Shown: positions 1 through 11,101 of the stretch, one piece after another
Numbering within the stretch: position 1 is the stretch's first letter
Layout of the letters: the number at the start of each line of letters is the position of its first letter
NCBI RefSeq assembly: GCF_004798905.1
Contig: NZ_SDMO01000010.1
Span: 62,001-126,000 of the forward strand
Reading direction: 5' to 3'
From: Halomonas borealis
GTDB lineage: Bacteria; Pseudomonadota; Gammaproteobacteria; Pseudomonadales; Halomonadaceae
Length of the DNA stretch: 64,000 nucleotides
Notes under the pieces: generated by a model
Databases searched by the model: none
What the model saw: the letters and a program-made list of their open reading frames with translations, nothing else
Told to the model about the DNA's origin: nothing
Position numbers and translations under genes: made by a program

Positions 1-211
1 TTCCGGGGTCGGCCCGGGCATCGACTTCTGGGGTGGCAGCTTCGTCTGCGGCCCCCAGGGCGAACTGCTCGCCCACGCCGGCCAGCAGGCCGAGCGGTTG
101 CTGGTGACGCTGGACATGCGGCGCGGCGAAGCGGTGCGGCGCCTCTGGCCCTACCTCAGGGACCGTCGCATCGATGCCTACGGCGACCTGACGCGGCGCT
201 ATCGGGACTGA
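1..211 (+). CDS. aguB: N-carbamoylputrescine amidase, C-terminal end (partial)
   Basis: The window opens inside an open frame of about 69 codons ending in TGA at 209-211. The translated tail contains FWGGSFVCGPQGELLA followed by LRDRRIDAYGDL, which resembles the C-terminus of nitrilase-superfamily N-carbamoylputrescine amidases; these hydrolyse N-carbamoylputrescine to putrescine in the agmatine route of polyamine synthesis. The catalytic Glu-Lys-Cys residues lie upstream, outside the window, so activity cannot be judged. The family call is good; the exact substrate is inferred from the tail only. Confidence 0.75.
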   Translation, partial: SGVGPGIDFWGGSFVCGPQGELLAHAGQQAERLLVTLDMRRGEAVRRLWPYLRDRRIDAYGDLTRRYRD

Positions 212-237
212 CTCGATGGGGCGAGGCGTAAGGGACA

Positions 238-300
238 CCTCGAACCTCGAACCTCGAACCTCGAACCTCGAACCTCGAACCTCGAACCTCGAACCTCGAA
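238..300. repeat. Tandem repeat, nine perfect copies of a 7-bp unit
   Basis: The heptamer CCTCGAA is repeated nine times without a mismatch, starting 26 bp after the amidase stop codon. It lies between that gene and the terminator of the convergent Nudix gene, outside any convincing coding sequence. Perfect identity of all units suggests recent slippage expansion, so copy number may differ between strains. Confidence 0.95.
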
Positions 301-312
301 GGCAACATAAAG

Positions 313-343
313 AAAACCGCCCCAGGCATGTGCCGTGGGGCGG
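313..343 (-). terminator. Rho-independent terminator of the Nudix/ThiE gene
   Basis: CCGCCCCA (317-324) pairs with TGGGGCGG (336-343); inner GGCA/TGCC pairs extend the stem with one bulge and a tiny loop. On the minus strand the hairpin is followed by TTTTC and further T-rich sequence. It ends transcription of the minus-strand gene stopping at 395. Confidence 0.85.
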
Positions 344-359
344 CTTGCTCTTCCCGCTT

Positions 360-377
360 CCAGCCGCGAAGCGGCGC
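360..377. repeat. Small dispersed repeat with mini-hairpin, copy 1
   Basis: An 18-bp element containing CCGC-GAA-GCGG lies between the Nudix gene stop and its terminator. A copy identical in 17 of 18 positions lies at 6568-6585, also between a minus-strand gene (lpxC) and its terminator. It is probably a family of short intergenic repeats. Confidence 0.6.
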
Positions 378-394
378 TCTTCAAGCTTAACGCT

Positions 395-1351
395 TCACTT
401 CCAGAAATCGCGGATCGAGGCGATGCCCTGGGCCCCGACGGCACGCGCATGGTTGGCGTCGAAGCGTGTCATGCCGCCCAGCGCGAAGACCGGCATGCCG
501 GCATGCTCGACCAGCTGCTGGAAGTCATGCCAGCCGATCGGCGCCACTTCCGGATGCGACGGCGTGGTGCGCAGCGGTGACAGGGTGACGAAGTCACAAC
601 CGATATGCCGCGCCTGATCCAACTGTTGGCGATCGTGGGTCGAGGCCGACAACCACTTGTCCGCGCTCAGCGGGCGACGCTCGAGGCTCATCAACCGTGC
701 GCTGGTCAGGTGGATGCCGTCCGCGTCGACTTCGTTGTGCAGCTCGGGCTCGCCATTGAGCATCAGCCGCGCGCCGTGCCGGCGGCACGTCGCCAGGGCC
801 TGCTCGGCCCGGCTCAGGTAGTCTTCACGCGACAGCGACTTGGCCCGCAGCTGTACCAGACGCACGCCATCCTCGACCAGGGCTCGCTCCAGCCGCGATT
901 GAAACGCCGACTCATCCTCCTCTTCACCGGTGATCAGGTACTCGGTGGGCAGCATCACCGCCCGCAGGATCGGCACGTTGGCCGCCGGGAAGGGATAGTT
1001 GAACAGCTCCGACATCGGCACCCAACGCACCGCCTGCCCCTCGCGTCCGAAGGGCTCACCGGCGAAGCCGCGGACCTGCCAGACATCGAGCAGAATATGC
1101 TTGTCGGCGTACTCGTGATGGATGCGAATCAGCGGCTGGGCGCGACGAATCTCGATCCCCAGCTCCTCGTGCAGCTCGCGCTTGAGGGCCTCGAAGCCCG
1201 TCTCATAGGGCGCCAGTTTGCCGCCGGGGAACTCCCAGAGGCCGCCGTGATCGACGTTCGACGGGCGCCGAGCGAGCAGCACCTCCTGACCATCGGCGCT
1301 GATGATGGCGGCGGCCGCCACATGCACCCTTCTCTTCACCATGACGTTCAT
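395..1351 (-). CDS. mutT: Nudix hydrolase (MutT-type) fused to thiamine-phosphate-synthase-like domain
   Basis: A 318-residue two-domain protein. Residues ~8-130 form a Nudix hydrolase: the box starts at G44 and shows G-x5-E-x7-REL-x-EELGI (GKLAPYETG then RELHEELGI), with the MutT-like LWEFPGGK just before it. Residues ~150-318 resemble ThiE/TenI TIM-barrel proteins (VRLVQLRAKSLS; ending FALGGM, then IASIRDFW). MutT removes 8-oxo-dGTP from the nucleotide pool; the role of the ThiE-like part in these fusions is unclear, and a complete thiamine phosphate synthase function is not assumed. An ATG three codons in (1342) is an alternative start, because AAGGTG nearly abuts the first ATG. Its position after argJ and secA matches Pseudomonas. 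Confidence 0.92.
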   Translation of the reverse strand: MNVMVKRRVHVAAAAIISADGQEVLLARRPSNVDHGGLWEFPGGKLAPYETGFEALKRELHEELGIEIRRAQPLIRIHHEYADKHILLDVWQVRGFAGEPFGREGQAVRWVPMSELFNYPFPAANVPILRAVMLPTEYLITGEEEDESAFQSRLERALVEDGVRLVQLRAKSLSREDYLSRAEQALATCRRHGARLMLNGEPELHNEVDADGIHLTSARLMSLERRPLSADKWLSASTHDRQQLDQARHIGCDFVTLSPLRTTPSHPEVAPIGWHDFQQLVEHAGMPVFALGGMTRFDANHARAVGAQGIASIRDFWK

Positions 1352-1437
1352 TCACCTTATCCCACTTGTCCTCGCGAGCGATGCCACGAGGGATTGCTCT
1401 GTTCGATGCGGGCCAAAAATCCCGGCCCCCGCGGCGT

Positions 1438-2667
1438 TCAGCTGCGGTAATCGGCGTTGATGGCGACGTATTCCCGGGTCAGATCCGTGGTCCAGACGGT
1501 GGCGCTGCGCTCGCCGCGCCCCAGGTCGATGCGGATCGCGATTTCCTCGCGGGCCATCACCTCGCTGCCGGCCTGTTCGCTGTAGCCGGCGGCCCGGCCG
1601 CCGTTCTCTACCAGGCGAACCTCACCCAATTCGATGACCACCCGATCGACGTCGAAGTCTTCCACGGGCGCCCGCCCCACGGCGGCGAGGATCCGCCCCC
1701 AGTTGGCGTCGCTGGCGGCAAGCGCCGTCTTGACCAGCGGCGAATGGGCCACGGTGAAGGCCACGTCCAGAGCCTCCTGGCGCGAGACCGCACCATCGAC
1801 CCGCAGGCCGACGAACTTGGTGGCCCCTTCGCCATCACGCACGATGGCCTGGGCCAGCTCGACCATCAGCCGCTCGAGGGCCTCGCGGAACACGGCGAGG
1901 CGCCGCTCGTCGTCGATGGCCGCTCCACGGCCGGTGGCGATCAACAGGCAGGCATCGTTGGTCGAGGTGTCACCATCCACGGTGATGCAGTTGAAGGAGC
2001 GCTCGACGCTCTCCCGCAGCAACTCGTCCAGCAGCGCCGGGGCGATGGCCGCATCGGTGGCCACGAAGGCCAGCATGGTGGCCATGTTGGGCTTGATCAT
2101 GCCCGAGCCCTTGCTGATGCCGTTGAGGGTGACGGTCTCGCCACCCAACGAGACCGTCACGCTGGCACCCTTGGGGCGAGTGTCGGTGGTGAGGATGCCC
2201 TCGCCCGCCGCGGCCCATCCCGCCGTGCCCTCATCGAGGCCACGCAGCGCCTCGGGCAGGCCGCCCAGCAGGCGCTCCATGGGCAGCGTCTCGCCGATCA
2301 CCCCGGTGGAAAACGGCAGCACGCGTGAGGCATCCACACCGGCGATCCCGCCCAGCTCGGCACAGGTCGCCCGGGCATCACGCAGGCCGATCTCGCCGGT
2401 GCCGGCATTGGCGTTGCCGGTATTGATCACCAGATAGCGTGGCGCCTCGCCACTCAGGGTGCAGGCCGCCAGATGCTCGCGGGCCACGGTAACCGGGGCC
2501 GCGCAGAAGGCGTTACGCGTGAAGCTACCCGCCACGGCGGCGCCCTGGGGCACCTCGATGACCACCAGATCGCGGCGATCGGTATTCTTGATGCCGGCCC
2601 GGGCCGTGCCCAGGCGCACCCCATCGATCGCCGGCATCTCGGGAAAGCTTGCTGGGCCCACTGCCAT
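1438..2667 (-). CDS. argJ: Bifunctional ornithine acetyltransferase / N-acetylglutamate synthase
   Basis: 409 residues. ArgJ moves the acetyl group from N-acetylornithine to glutamate and, in bifunctional forms, also makes N-acetylglutamate from acetyl-CoA, in arginine synthesis. The precursor self-cleaves before a conserved threonine; the cleavage motif is visible as KGSGMIKPNMATMLAF, with the cut expected between A and T. The start at 2667 (MAVGPASF) has AGGAGA at good distance upstream; a longer open frame to 2718 lacks this. The gene follows secA on the same strand, 60 nt after its stop. One enzyme cannot be told from the bifunctional form by sequence reading alone. Confidence 0.95.
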   Translation of the reverse strand: MAVGPASFPEMPAIDGVRLGTARAGIKNTDRRDLVVIEVPQGAAVAGSFTRNAFCAAPVTVAREHLAACTLSGEAPRYLVINTGNANAGTGEIGLRDARATCAELGGIAGVDASRVLPFSTGVIGETLPMERLLGGLPEALRGLDEGTAGWAAAGEGILTTDTRPKGASVTVSLGGETVTLNGISKGSGMIKPNMATMLAFVATDAAIAPALLDELLRESVERSFNCITVDGDTSTNDACLLIATGRGAAIDDERRLAVFREALERLMVELAQAIVRDGEGATKFVGLRVDGAVSRQEALDVAFTVAHSPLVKTALAASDANWGRILAAVGRAPVEDFDVDRVVIELGEVRLVENGGRAAGYSEQAGSEVMAREEIAIRIDLGRGERSATVWTTDLTREYVAINADYRS

Positions 2668-2727
2668 TGCGTGTCTCCTGTCGGTCAGCGTGGCGAGGTT
2701 CGCACCTCGCCCCTTCACCGCAACCTG

Positions 2728-5457
<2,730 letters not shown>

Positions 5458-5472
5458 GAAGAGTCCATCACT

Positions 5473-5533
5473 GCGGGTGCTCAAGGCCGGGCATCGTGCC
5501 CGACCGCTCGTCGTTCAGGCGATAAGCACCCGC
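5473..5533 (-). promoter_or_regulatory. RNA stem linking the end of the SecM-like ORF to the secA start region
   Basis: In the minus-strand RNA, GCGGGTGCT (complement of 5525-5533, inside the last codons of the upstream ORF) is perfectly complementary to AGCACCCGC (complement of 5473-5481), seven bases before the weak TGGA (5464-5467) of secA. A second hairpin (9-bp stem, one G-T pair, loop CGA; 5485-5505) lies inside the loop. The layout resembles the E. coli secM-secA intergenic structure, where a ribosome stalled on secM opens the stem. Function here is inferred. Confidence 0.6.
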
Positions 5534-5946
5534 GGCGGCCCGCGGCGGGTCAGGACATCATGCGCCGCCACGGCGCACGGTGGGGGAGCGATGGTCGCGT
5601 GCCGGATCGCCAGCCGCCCGGCGCGTAGAACAAGCGACTCGACCGGCCAACGGCGGCGAGCGCGCCGCCGTGCCTGGAGGCGCGAACTGGCCCGGATCAG
5701 CGCCGGCGCCAGGATGCAGACCTGAATGACCCGCTCGACCGGGGTCGCCGTGCCGATCGGCGACAGTCCCGCCGGCAGCAGGCAGCCTACTAGCAGCCCG
5801 GCCAGCCACCAGCGCGGCACACGACGCTCCGGCACCCGGCGCGGGGCCTCGACCACCGAGACATCCTCGGCGGGAGCGATGGGTGCTGTCTCCGCGGTAA
5901 GGCTGGCCATGCTGTCGAGGGACTCCCGTGCCTGTGCTAGGCTCAT
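5515..5946 (-). CDS. Small secretory protein, candidate SecM-like arrest peptide upstream of secA
   Basis: A 143-codon frame (from ATG 5946; ATG 5910 is an alternative giving 131) ends 57 nt before secA. It has a basic stretch (RRVPERRVPRWW) followed by a hydrophobic segment LAGLLVGCLLPAGL and a possible signal-peptidase site after TATA, so an exported precursor with a long N-region is likely. The last residues read LTRRGPPRVLIA, close to the RAGP-x-R-L end of E. coli SecM, whose stalling there raises secA translation. The upstream tryptophan and phenylalanine of the classic arrest motif are not present. No wider homology is recognised. Gene reality is supported by position, signal-like segment and the RNA stem; function is inferred. 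Confidence 0.6.
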   Translation of the reverse strand: MSLAQARESLDSMASLTAETAPIAPAEDVSVVEAPRRVPERRVPRWWLAGLLVGCLLPAGLSPIGTATPVERVIQVCILAPALIRASSRLQARRRARRRWPVESLVLRAGRLAIRHATIAPPPCAVAAHDVLTRRGPPRVLIA

Positions 5947-6016
5947 GCGTTCCAGGGCCGTCGACGCGACGGTCGACGAGTACCGACCCTCGAGCCGGAC
6001 CCCGAGAATCAAGCTG

Positions 6017-6478
6017 ATGAGTATAAAGGTTAAGCGGTGGCGAGCACAGCCCATGACCCAGGTGCTGAACGGCCGGGGTGAACTGGGCAACCTGATGCGC
6101 CGGGCCCGGCTGATCGACCAGGCCCAGCAGCATCTGCGCGAGCACCTGCCCACCGAACTCGGCGAGCATGTGTTCGTGGGAGGCTTTCATCAAGGACGGC
6201 TGACGGTCATCACCGACCGCGCCGTATGGCTGACTCGGTTGCGCTACGAGCAGTCACGACTGCTGTCGTTGCTCCACGAGCTGCCGGGATTCGCCGCCGT
6301 GACCGGCTTCGATTTCAAGGTGCGCCCGGTACGCCCGGCCAAGGTGCCTCCACGTCAGGCACGCCACCTTCCGGCCCAGGCCGCCGATGAGCTCTCTAGC
6401 TGCGCCGCCGACGTCGACGATCCGCGACTCAAGCGGGCACTGGAGCGCCTCGCCTCGCATGCCGAGCGCGAGCCGTAG
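6017..6478 (+). CDS. dciA: DciA (DUF721) replicative helicase loader
   Basis: 153 residues. DciA proteins assist loading of the DnaB helicase at replication initiation in bacteria lacking the phage-derived DnaC. The N-terminal DUF721 half is recognisable (LMRRARLIDQAQQHLREHLP, VFVGGFHQGRLTVITDRAVW, then LRYEQSRLLSLLHELPGF); the C-terminal ~45 residues look flexible. It is transcribed divergently from the secM-like/secA unit and converges on lpxC, a placement known near secA/lpxC in Pseudomonas. The open frame continues upstream but the family match begins at MSIKVKRW; MTQVLNGR twelve codons later is an alternative start. No clear Shine-Dalgarno was seen for either. Confidence 0.88.
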   Translation: MSIKVKRWRAQPMTQVLNGRGELGNLMRRARLIDQAQQHLREHLPTELGEHVFVGGFHQGRLTVITDRAVWLTRLRYEQSRLLSLLHELPGFAAVTGFDFKVRPVRPAKVPPRQARHLPAQAADELSSCAADVDDPRLKRALERLASHAEREP

Positions 6479-6524
6479 GCCGAACAACAACCTAGGCTCG
6501 CCGCTCTCACCGCTTGCACAGCCA

Positions 6525-6553
6525 AACGCCCCGCAGGCTCACTGCGAGGCGTT
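6525..6553. terminator. Bidirectional terminator between dciA and lpxC
   Basis: AACGCC (6525-6530) and CGCAG (6532-6536) pair with CTGCG (6542-6546) and GGCGTT (6548-6553), with one mismatch and a GCTCA loop. Downstream runs are GTTCTTGCTT on plus and GTTTGG on minus. It sits between convergent genes. Confidence 0.7.
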
Positions 6554-6567
6554 CTTGCTTCAAGCTG

Positions 6568-6585
6568 CCAGCCGCGAGGCGGCGC
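6568..6585. repeat. Small dispersed repeat with mini-hairpin, copy 2
   Basis: The element contains CCGC-GAG-GCGG and matches 17 of 18 bases of the element at 360-377. Here too it lies between the stop of a minus-strand gene (lpxC) and its terminator, next to a CTTCAAGCT stretch that is also present by copy 1. Confidence 0.6.
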
Positions 6586-6620
6586 GCCTCCGATTCAACC
6601 CTGCCGGCGCAACCGGACGG

Positions 6621-7532
6621 TCAGGCCATGGCCGGAGCGGCGTAGGAGATAGGCGCCTTGGCGGTGTCTTCCTCGAAGGTGACGATTTCCCAGGCACTCT
6701 GATTCTCCATCAGCGCGCGACATAGCTGGTTATTCAGCGCATGGCCGGACTTCACGCCACGGAACTCGCCGATCAGGCTGTACCCCAGTTGATAGAGATC
6801 GCCGATGGCATCCAGCACCTTATGCTTGACGAACTCGTCATCGTAGCGCAAGCCACCCTCGTTCACGATCCGGTAGTCGTCCACCACGATGGCGTTGTCG
6901 AGGCTCCCGCCCAGCGCCAGATTATTGGAGCGCAGGTGCTCGAGGTCGCGCATGAAACCGAAGGTGCGAGCCCGGGACACTTCCTTGACGAAGGAGGTCG
7001 TGGAGAAGTCCACCACGGCACTCTGCTTCTGGGCCTCGAACACCGGATGATCGAAGTCGATGGAGAAGGAGACCTTGAAGCCCTGATGCGGCAGGAAGAT
7101 CGCTTCCTTCTCGCCGTCGCGCACCACCACTTCCCGCTTGATGCGGATGAATTTCTTGGCGGCACTCTGCTCGGCGATGCCGGCCGACTGGATCAGGAAC
7201 ACGAAGGGACCCGCGCTACCATCCATGATCGGCACTTCGGGAGCGCTGACGTCGACATAGGCATTATCGATGCCGAGGCCGGCGAGCGCCGACATCAGGT
7301 GTTCGACGGTCGCCACCTTGACGCCATCCTTGGACAGCGCGGTGCACAGCGTGGTGTCGGTCACGCTGTCGGCACTCGCCGGGATCTGCACCTCGGGATC
7401 CAGGTCGGTGCGCACGAAGACGATACCCGTGTCGACCGGCGCCGGCCGCAGGGTCAGATAGACCTTCTTGCCGGAGTGCAGGCCGACGCCGGTGGCGCGG
7501 ATGACGTTCTTGAGTGTGCGTTGTCTGATCAT
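6621..7532 (-). CDS. lpxC: UDP-3-O-acyl-N-acetylglucosamine deacetylase
   Basis: 303 residues, the standard length. LpxC is the zinc deacetylase that makes the first committed step of lipid A synthesis. The protein opens [21 protein letters not shown] and contains zinc and catalytic motifs [33 protein letters not shown] and [14 protein letters not shown]. The C-terminal tail that controls proteolysis in enterics is different here ([13 protein letters not shown]). The gene is last of the dcw block and appears to have its own promoter. Confidence 0.98.
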   Translation of the reverse strand: MIRQRTLKNVIRATGVGLHSGKKVYLTLRPAPVDTGIVFVRTDLDPEVQIPASADSVTDTTLCTALSKDGVKVATVEHLMSALAGLGIDNAYVDVSAPEVPIMDGSAGPFVFLIQSAGIAEQSAAKKFIRIKREVVVRDGEKEAIFLPHQGFKVSFSIDFDHPVFEAQKQSAVVDFSTTSFVKEVSRARTFGFMRDLEHLRSNNLALGGSLDNAIVVDDYRIVNEGGLRYDDEFVKHKVLDAIGDLYQLGYSLIGEFRGVKSGHALNNQLCRALMENQSAWEIVTFEEDTAKAPISYAAPAMA

Positions 7533-7572
7533 GGGCAGTCGCCAGGCAGTCGGTAATTATCAAACACCGTTC

Positions 7573-7601
7573 ACTATAACACCAAACGCACGTTTCAACA
7601 A
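7573..7601 (-). promoter_or_regulatory. Promoter of lpxC
   Basis: On the minus strand TGTTATAGT gives an extended -10 (TATAGT at 7573-7578 with TG one base before). TTGTTG at 7596-7601 lies 17 bp upstream as a weak -35. It lies in the ftsZ-lpxC gap, where no ftsZ terminator was seen. Confidence 0.55.
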
Positions 7602-7644
7602 AAGCCAGTTGCGTTCAAGGTCGCTATGCCAACGATAGCGGCAT

Positions 7645-8844
7645 TCAATCGGCCTGACGGCGCAGGAATGCCGGAATATCCAGGTAATCATCCAGGTCCT
7701 GGGACTTGCGCGGCTCCGGCTGAGGGCGCGTCGACTCCTGCGGCTCGGCCTTGGAGGCCGCCGCCGAGCCACGCCCGGCCGATGCCTGCGGGCGTCCGGC
7801 GGCGGCCGACTGGCGCTGACGATAATCGCCCCCAGAGGCCGTCTCGCGACGCGCGCTCTCACGGCTGGCCGAGGCCGGCTGACGCTGACCGTCGAGGCCG
7901 GCAGCCACCACGGTGACCCGCAGCTCGTCGGTCATGTCCATGTCGATGGAGGTACCCACCACGATGGTGGCGTCCTGGGAGGCGAACTCCTGGACGGTCG
8001 CACCGACGTCATTGAACTCGCCGATCGAGAGATCTGGCCCGGCGGTGATGTTGACCAGGATGCCACGTGCGCCGTGCAGGTCGATATCTTCCAGCAGCGG
8101 GCTGCGGATCGCCTTCTCGGCGGCCTCGCGAGCACGATTCTCGCCGGTCGCCCCGCCGGTGCCCATCATCGCCATGCCCATCTCGGACATCACGGTACGC
8201 ACGTCGGCGAAGTCGACGTTGATGATGCCAGGACTGGTGATCAGCTCGGCGATACCCTGCACCGCGCCCAACAGCACGTCGTTGGCGGCGCTGAAGGCGG
8301 TCAACAGGCTGGCGCTCTTGCCAAGCACCGAGAGCAGCTTCTCGTTGGGGATGGTGATCAGCGAGTCGACGTGCTCGGACAGCTCCTTCATGCCCTCTTC
8401 GGCCGAGCGCATGCGCTTGGGGCCTTCGAAGGGGAAGGGGCGCGTCACCACGGCCACGGTCAGGATGCCAAGCTCCTTGGCAACCTGGGCGACCACCGGC
8501 GCACCGCCGGTGCCGGTGCCACCACCCATGCCGGCGGTGATGAAGACCATGTCGGCGCCATTGAGGAGCTCGGCGATACGCTCGCGGTCCTCCATGGCGG
8601 CCTGACGGCCGACGTCCGGGCTGGCGCCCGCGCCGAGCCCCTTGGTGATTTCGCTGCCGAGCTGGAGCACGGTCTTGGCCGCCACCCGCTTCAGCGCCTG
8701 GGCATCAGTATTGGCGCAGATGAATTCAACGCCCTCGATGCTGCTTTCGACCATGTGATTGACGGCGTTGCCGCCACCACCACCGACACCGATGACCTTG
8801 ATGACTGCACTACTTGAGGGTGCACTGTCTACCAGTTCGAACAT
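7645..8844 (-). CDS. ftsZ: Cell division GTPase FtsZ
   Basis: 399 residues. FtsZ polymerises into the midcell ring that organises the divisome. The GTP-binding signature [10 protein letters not shown] is present, preceded by [17 protein letters not shown] at the N-terminus, and the T7-loop region reads [12 protein letters not shown] low-complexity linker (rich in Arg, Gln, Ala, Ser) separates the core from the conserved C-terminal peptide [14 protein letters not shown] that binds FtsA and ZipA. It follows ftsA by 34 nt, the standard order. Confidence 0.98.
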   Translation of the reverse strand: MFELVDSAPSSSAVIKVIGVGGGGGNAVNHMVESSIEGVEFICANTDAQALKRVAAKTVLQLGSEITKGLGAGASPDVGRQAAMEDRERIAELLNGADMVFITAGMGGGTGTGGAPVVAQVAKELGILTVAVVTRPFPFEGPKRMRSAEEGMKELSEHVDSLITIPNEKLLSVLGKSASLLTAFSAANDVLLGAVQGIAELITSPGIINVDFADVRTVMSEMGMAMMGTGGATGENRAREAAEKAIRSPLLEDIDLHGARGILVNITAGPDLSIGEFNDVGATVQEFASQDATIVVGTSIDMDMTDELRVTVVAAGLDGQRQPASASRESARRETASGGDYRQRQSAAAGRPQASAGRGSAAASKAEPQESTRPQPEPRKSQDLDDYLDIPAFLRRQAD

Positions 8845-8878
8845 TAGCCCCGTCTCCTGGACCGCGATCGCGGCCCTG

Positions 8879-10171
8879 TCAGAAATTTCCTTTGAACCAG
8901 CCCTTGAGCTTTACCAGCGCCGGAATCCCTTCCCCTGCTCCGCGCCGGGAGGCGTCGCCGCGCCTCGGCTTCGCCGACATGCCACTGCCTGACGCCTCTT
9001 GTTGGCCGTGCCCCTGACGGGCCTCGTTTAGAGCGTAATGTAGCAAACCGACCCCCGTCGAATAAATCGGGTTGCGTACCACGTCGGCGAGCCCTCTCAC
9101 GTTCTGCGGGCAGGCGATTCTCACCGGCATGTGGAAGATTTCCTCGGCCAGTTCAACGACCCCTTCCATGCGTGCGGTGCCGCCGGTCAGCACCACGCCG
9201 GCGGCGACCAGATCCTCATAGCCACTGCGCCGCAGTTCATCACGCACCAGGGTGAAGAGTTCCTCATAGCGCGGCTCGACCACCTCGGCCAGCGACTGCC
9301 GGGAAAGGTCCCGCGCCGGCCGGTCGCCGACGCTCGGCACCTTGATCATCTCGTCGCTGGCGGCCATCTGGGTCAGCGCGCAGGCATACTTGACCTTGAT
9401 CTCTTCGGCATGCTGAGTCGGCGTGCGCAGCGCCATGGCGATGTCGTTGGTGACCTGGTCGCCGGCGATGGGGATCACCGCGGTATGGCGAATGGCCCCC
9501 TCGGTGAACACCGCAATGTCGGTCGTGCCGCCGCCGATGTCGACCATGCAGACGCCGAGCTCACGCTCGTCCTCGGTGAGCACCGCATGACTGGAAGCCA
9601 GCTGCTCGAGGATGCTGGCATCCACATCGAGCCCACAGCGACGCACGCATTTCTCGATGTTTTGCACGGCATTGAGCGCCGCGGTCACCAGGTGTACCCG
9701 GGCCTCCAGGCGCACACCGGACATGCCCAGCGGCTCGCGAATACCCCCCTGGGTATCGATGGCGAATTCCTGGGGCAACACATGTAACACGCGCTGACCT
9801 TCGGAAATGGCCCTCGCTCGCGCCGAATCGATGACACGCTCGATATCGGCAGGCGCCACTTCGCGTTCCTTGATCGCGACCACACCATCGGAGTTCATCG
9901 AGCTGATGTGGCTACCGGCGATGCCCACGTAGACGGAATGGATGTCACAACCGGCCATCAGCTCGGCCTCTTCCACGGCGCGCTGGATGGACTGCACCGT
10001 AGATTCGATGTTGATCACCACGCCCTTCTTCATCCCGCGCGAGGGATGCGAACCGATGCCGGCAATCTCAATGCCGCCATCATCGGTGGGCTGGCCCACG
10101 ATCGCCACGACCTTGGATGTTCCGATATCCAGCCCGACTACCATATTGGACACATTGGATGGACCTGACAT
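8879..10171 (-). CDS. ftsA: Cell division protein FtsA
   Basis: 430 residues. FtsA is an actin-like ATPase that ties FtsZ filaments to the membrane. It begins [20 protein letters not shown], with nucleotide-binding signatures [15 protein letters not shown] and [13 protein letters not shown]. The last residues, [15 protein letters not shown], form the amphipathic membrane-targeting helix; a glycine/serine/arginine-rich linker precedes it. The start at 10171 is preceded by GAGGAG; the longer open frame upstream (to 10243) runs into the promoter region and is not supported. Confidence 0.97.
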   Translation of the reverse strand: MSGPSNVSNMVVGLDIGTSKVVAIVGQPTDDGGIEIAGIGSHPSRGMKKGVVINIESTVQSIQRAVEEAELMAGCDIHSVYVGIAGSHISSMNSDGVVAIKEREVAPADIERVIDSARARAISEGQRVLHVLPQEFAIDTQGGIREPLGMSGVRLEARVHLVTAALNAVQNIEKCVRRCGLDVDASILEQLASSHAVLTEDERELGVCMVDIGGGTTDIAVFTEGAIRHTAVIPIAGDQVTNDIAMALRTPTQHAEEIKVKYACALTQMAASDEMIKVPSVGDRPARDLSRQSLAEVVEPRYEELFTLVRDELRRSGYEDLVAAGVVLTGGTARMEGVVELAEEIFHMPVRIACPQNVRGLADVVRNPIYSTGVGLLHYALNEARQGHGQQEASGSGMSAKPRRGDASRRGAGEGIPALVKLKGWFKGNF

Positions 10172-10242
10172 GAGTCGGGAAATCTCCTCGAGCCGAACCC
10201 GCTTGGGGAAATTAAGCATTAATAATGAAAAAACCTGGACCA

Positions 10243-10248
10243 ATTATA
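10243..10248 (-). promoter_or_regulatory. Candidate -10 element for ftsA-ftsZ
   Basis: The 200-bp gap between ftsQ and ftsA (10172-10371) has no convincing ORF. On the minus strand it holds a perfect TATAAT followed by AT-rich sequence, unusual in this GC-rich cluster where most neighbours overlap. No good -35 lies at 16-18 bp, so an activator or extended contacts may be needed. Confidence 0.45.
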
Positions 10249-10371
10249 GGAACAACTTCCCGTGTTCTACCAGCCCAAGGCGCAAAACATCCGCCACAAT
10301 ACGGCGATTTTCGACTAAAAGGAACACCCTGCAGGCGCTTCGATCCTTGACTAGTCTTTCGCGAATCGCCT

Positions 10372-11097
10372 TCAACTTTGCTTAGCCTCACTCTCCTCGA
10401 CCGGCTCGCTTTCACCGTGCCAGGCGACAGCCACGCCATTCGGATAGCGTAGATCGATGTAGCGAATATGCGACGCCACGGCATCGAACTCTCGATCCCA
10501 GGCCGCCAGGAAACGGGCTAGCCGGGCCTCGCGATTGCGGCGCCCGAGCATCACCCAGATGCCGTCGTCGGTCTGTAGCCGCCAGGCCCCGCGCGCCTCG
10601 AGCCGCAGCTGGCGCAGTTCCAGGTCGTGCTCGGCCAGACGCTTGTTCAAGGCGTCATGGTAGGCCAGCACCTCGGCGCCGCTCCCCGCCGGGCCGGCCA
10701 GATGCACCAGTCCTTCCGGGGCTGCCAGCGGCGCGAAGGTGAAGGATTCGCCGGACGGGTTGAGCAGCCGATCGTCGTTCCAGTGCGCCACCGGCACTTG
10801 CTCGACCAGCTCGAAGACCAATGCGTAGGGCCACTCACGACGGATCCGGACTTCGTTCAGCCAACCGATGTCGCGTGCCTGTTCGCGCAGCTCGCCAAGA
10901 TCCGCCGACAGCCAGGTCTGCCCACGCACCAGCGGCGCCAGCTGGCTTCGCAGATAGTCGGCACTGACCCGCTCCAGCTCGCCACGAATCGAGACTCGCT
11001 CGATGGGCCGATCGAGCCATGTCCACAGTGCACGGCCGCCGGCACCGAGCACCACTACCAGCAGCAGGACACCGATCACGCTTCCGCGATGCGCCAT
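10372..11097 (-). CDS. ftsQ: Cell division protein FtsQ
   Basis: 241 residues, single-pass inner membrane protein that scaffolds FtsL/FtsB in the divisome. It has an N-terminal membrane segment (VIGVLLLVVVLGAGGRALW), then the POTRA domain start IERVSIRGELERVSADYL and the FtsQ domain (NEVRIRREWPYALVFELVEQVPVAHW, typical of the family), ending in a flexible acidic tail. It follows ddlB by four bases. Confidence 0.95.
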   Translation of the reverse strand: MAHRGSVIGVLLLVVVLGAGGRALWTWLDRPIERVSIRGELERVSADYLRSQLAPLVRGQTWLSADLGELREQARDIGWLNEVRIRREWPYALVFELVEQVPVAHWNDDRLLNPSGESFTFAPLAAPEGLVHLAGPAGSGAEVLAYHDALNKRLAEHDLELRQLRLEARGAWRLQTDDGIWVMLGRRNREARLARFLAAWDREFDAVASHIRYIDLRYPNGVAVAWHGESEPVEESEAKQS

Positions 11098-11101
11098 GGC
11101 C

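Noticed and set aside
238-300. Possible CRISPR-like array
   Set aside because: Units are seven bases, directly adjacent, with no spacers and no cas genes nearby.
1352-1437. Terminator between argJ and the Nudix gene
   Set aside because: A GGGCC/GGCCC pair encloses a T5 run in the loop, the reverse of the terminator layout; the genes may be cotranscribed.
10212-10484. Small ORF in the ftsQ-ftsA gap
   Set aside because: It overlaps the 3' end of ftsQ in another frame, has no ribosome site and no similarity; the gap looks regulatory.
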